This document shows positions 6,281-6,472 of a DNA stretch of 6,472 nt, in pieces. Below the pieces are notes generated by a model. That model did not search any database. It saw only the letters and a program-made list of their open reading frames with translations, and was not told the origin of the DNA. This DNA comes from Nosocomiicoccus ampullae (GTDB taxonomy: Bacteria > Bacillota > Bacilli > Staphylococcales > Salinicoccaceae): positions 1 through 6,472 of the forward strand of contig NZ_MBFG01000029.1 of NCBI RefSeq assembly GCF_001696685.1, given 5' to 3'. Every line of letters begins with the position of its first letter. The stretch's first letter is position 1. A program made the position numbers and the translations under genes.

Positions 6281-6472
6281 TGTGCTACCCAAAAGTTGGA
6301 CTTTTGGAATTAAGCAGATTGTAAGGTATGTTTCCTGAATTCCTCAGGAGACATGTCTTTTAATTTTAGCTTAATTCTATCTTTATTATAGTATCTAATA
6401 TATTCATGTACTGCGATCTCTAATGCTTCATATGTCTTGAATACTTCTCCATAAAACATTTCCTGCTTTAAT
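6281..6472 (-). mobile_element. 3' end of an IS3-family (IS150-like) insertion sequence
   Basis: The stretch joins the C-terminus of an IS3-type transposase to a terminal sequence TGTGCTACCCAAAAGTTGGA (6281-6300), which resembles IS150-group inverted repeats beginning TGTACTG..ACCCAAAAAGTTGGA. The first base of the element is uncertain by a few nucleotides because TG also occurs at 6278. CCAAAAGT (6289-6296) and ACTTTTGG (6300-6307) form an 8-bp hairpin over the end, a common feature of such ISs. The other end is outside the window. Confidence 0.85.
6310..6472 (-). CDS. IS3-family transposase OrfB, C-terminal part (5' end outside window)
   Basis: Fifty-three codons are visible, from LKQEMFYGEVF to RKHTLQSA and a TAA stop at 6310-6312. 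The motif YIRYYNKDRIKLKLKDMSPEEF is the typical tail of the DDE integrase-like transposase of IS150-group elements, which catalyses cut-and-copy movement of the IS. The catalytic Glu is normally a few residues before LKQE, so it and the other active-site residues lie outside the window. The visible part shows no frameshift or stop, but whether the whole gene is intact cannot be told. It is codirectional with the str operon and ends about 107 bp before the rpsL promoter -35. Confidence 0.9.
   Translation of the reverse strand, partial: LKQEMFYGEVFKTYEALEIAVHEYIRYYNKDRIKLKLKDMSPEEFRKHTLQSA

Overview
The window is about 6.5 kb of low-GC Gram-positive chromosome, most likely from the family Staphylococcaceae or a close Bacillales relative. 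EF-Tu, EF-G, S7 and S12 match my recollection of the Staphylococcus proteins over long stretches, including a 693-residue EF-G and a 137-residue S12. They differ at enough positions that this is probably not S. aureus; a genus such as Jeotgalicoccus, Nosocomiicoccus or Salinicoccus is a guess. Ribosome binding sites are strong GGAGG types and promoters are of the SigA kind.

Layout from left to right. Positions 1-133 hold three consecutive AT-armed palindromes with related arm sequences and unrelated loops. A short plus-strand gene for a TM2-domain membrane protein follows (246-578), preceded by an extended -10 promoter. A 12-bp perfect terminator hairpin (614-647) separates it from everything to the right, which is on the minus strand. 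In transcription order (right to left) the minus-strand genes are rpsL (S12), rpsG (S7), fusA (EF-G), tuf (EF-Tu), a YehR-like lipoprotein gene and a GNAT acetyltransferase gene. A strong terminator lies just after tuf. At the far right is the 3' end of an IS3-family (IS150-like) insertion sequence in the same orientation.

The core is the classic str operon, encoding two small-subunit ribosomal proteins and two elongation-factor GTPases. It appears to start at a near-consensus promoter (6174-6203) with a structured leader of about 135 nt. tuf has a second candidate promoter of its own in the fusA-tuf gap. The L7Ae-like gene and rpoC that I expect just upstream of rpsL in staphylococci are not seen; the IS occupies that side.

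The most notable observation is in S12. Both classical streptomycin-resistance regions depart from the near-universal sequence: Arg at residue 56, where Lys is usual, and Ser at residue 104, where Pro is usual. Natural low streptomycin susceptibility is therefore a testable prediction. The palindrome array at 1-133 is the main unexplained structure.
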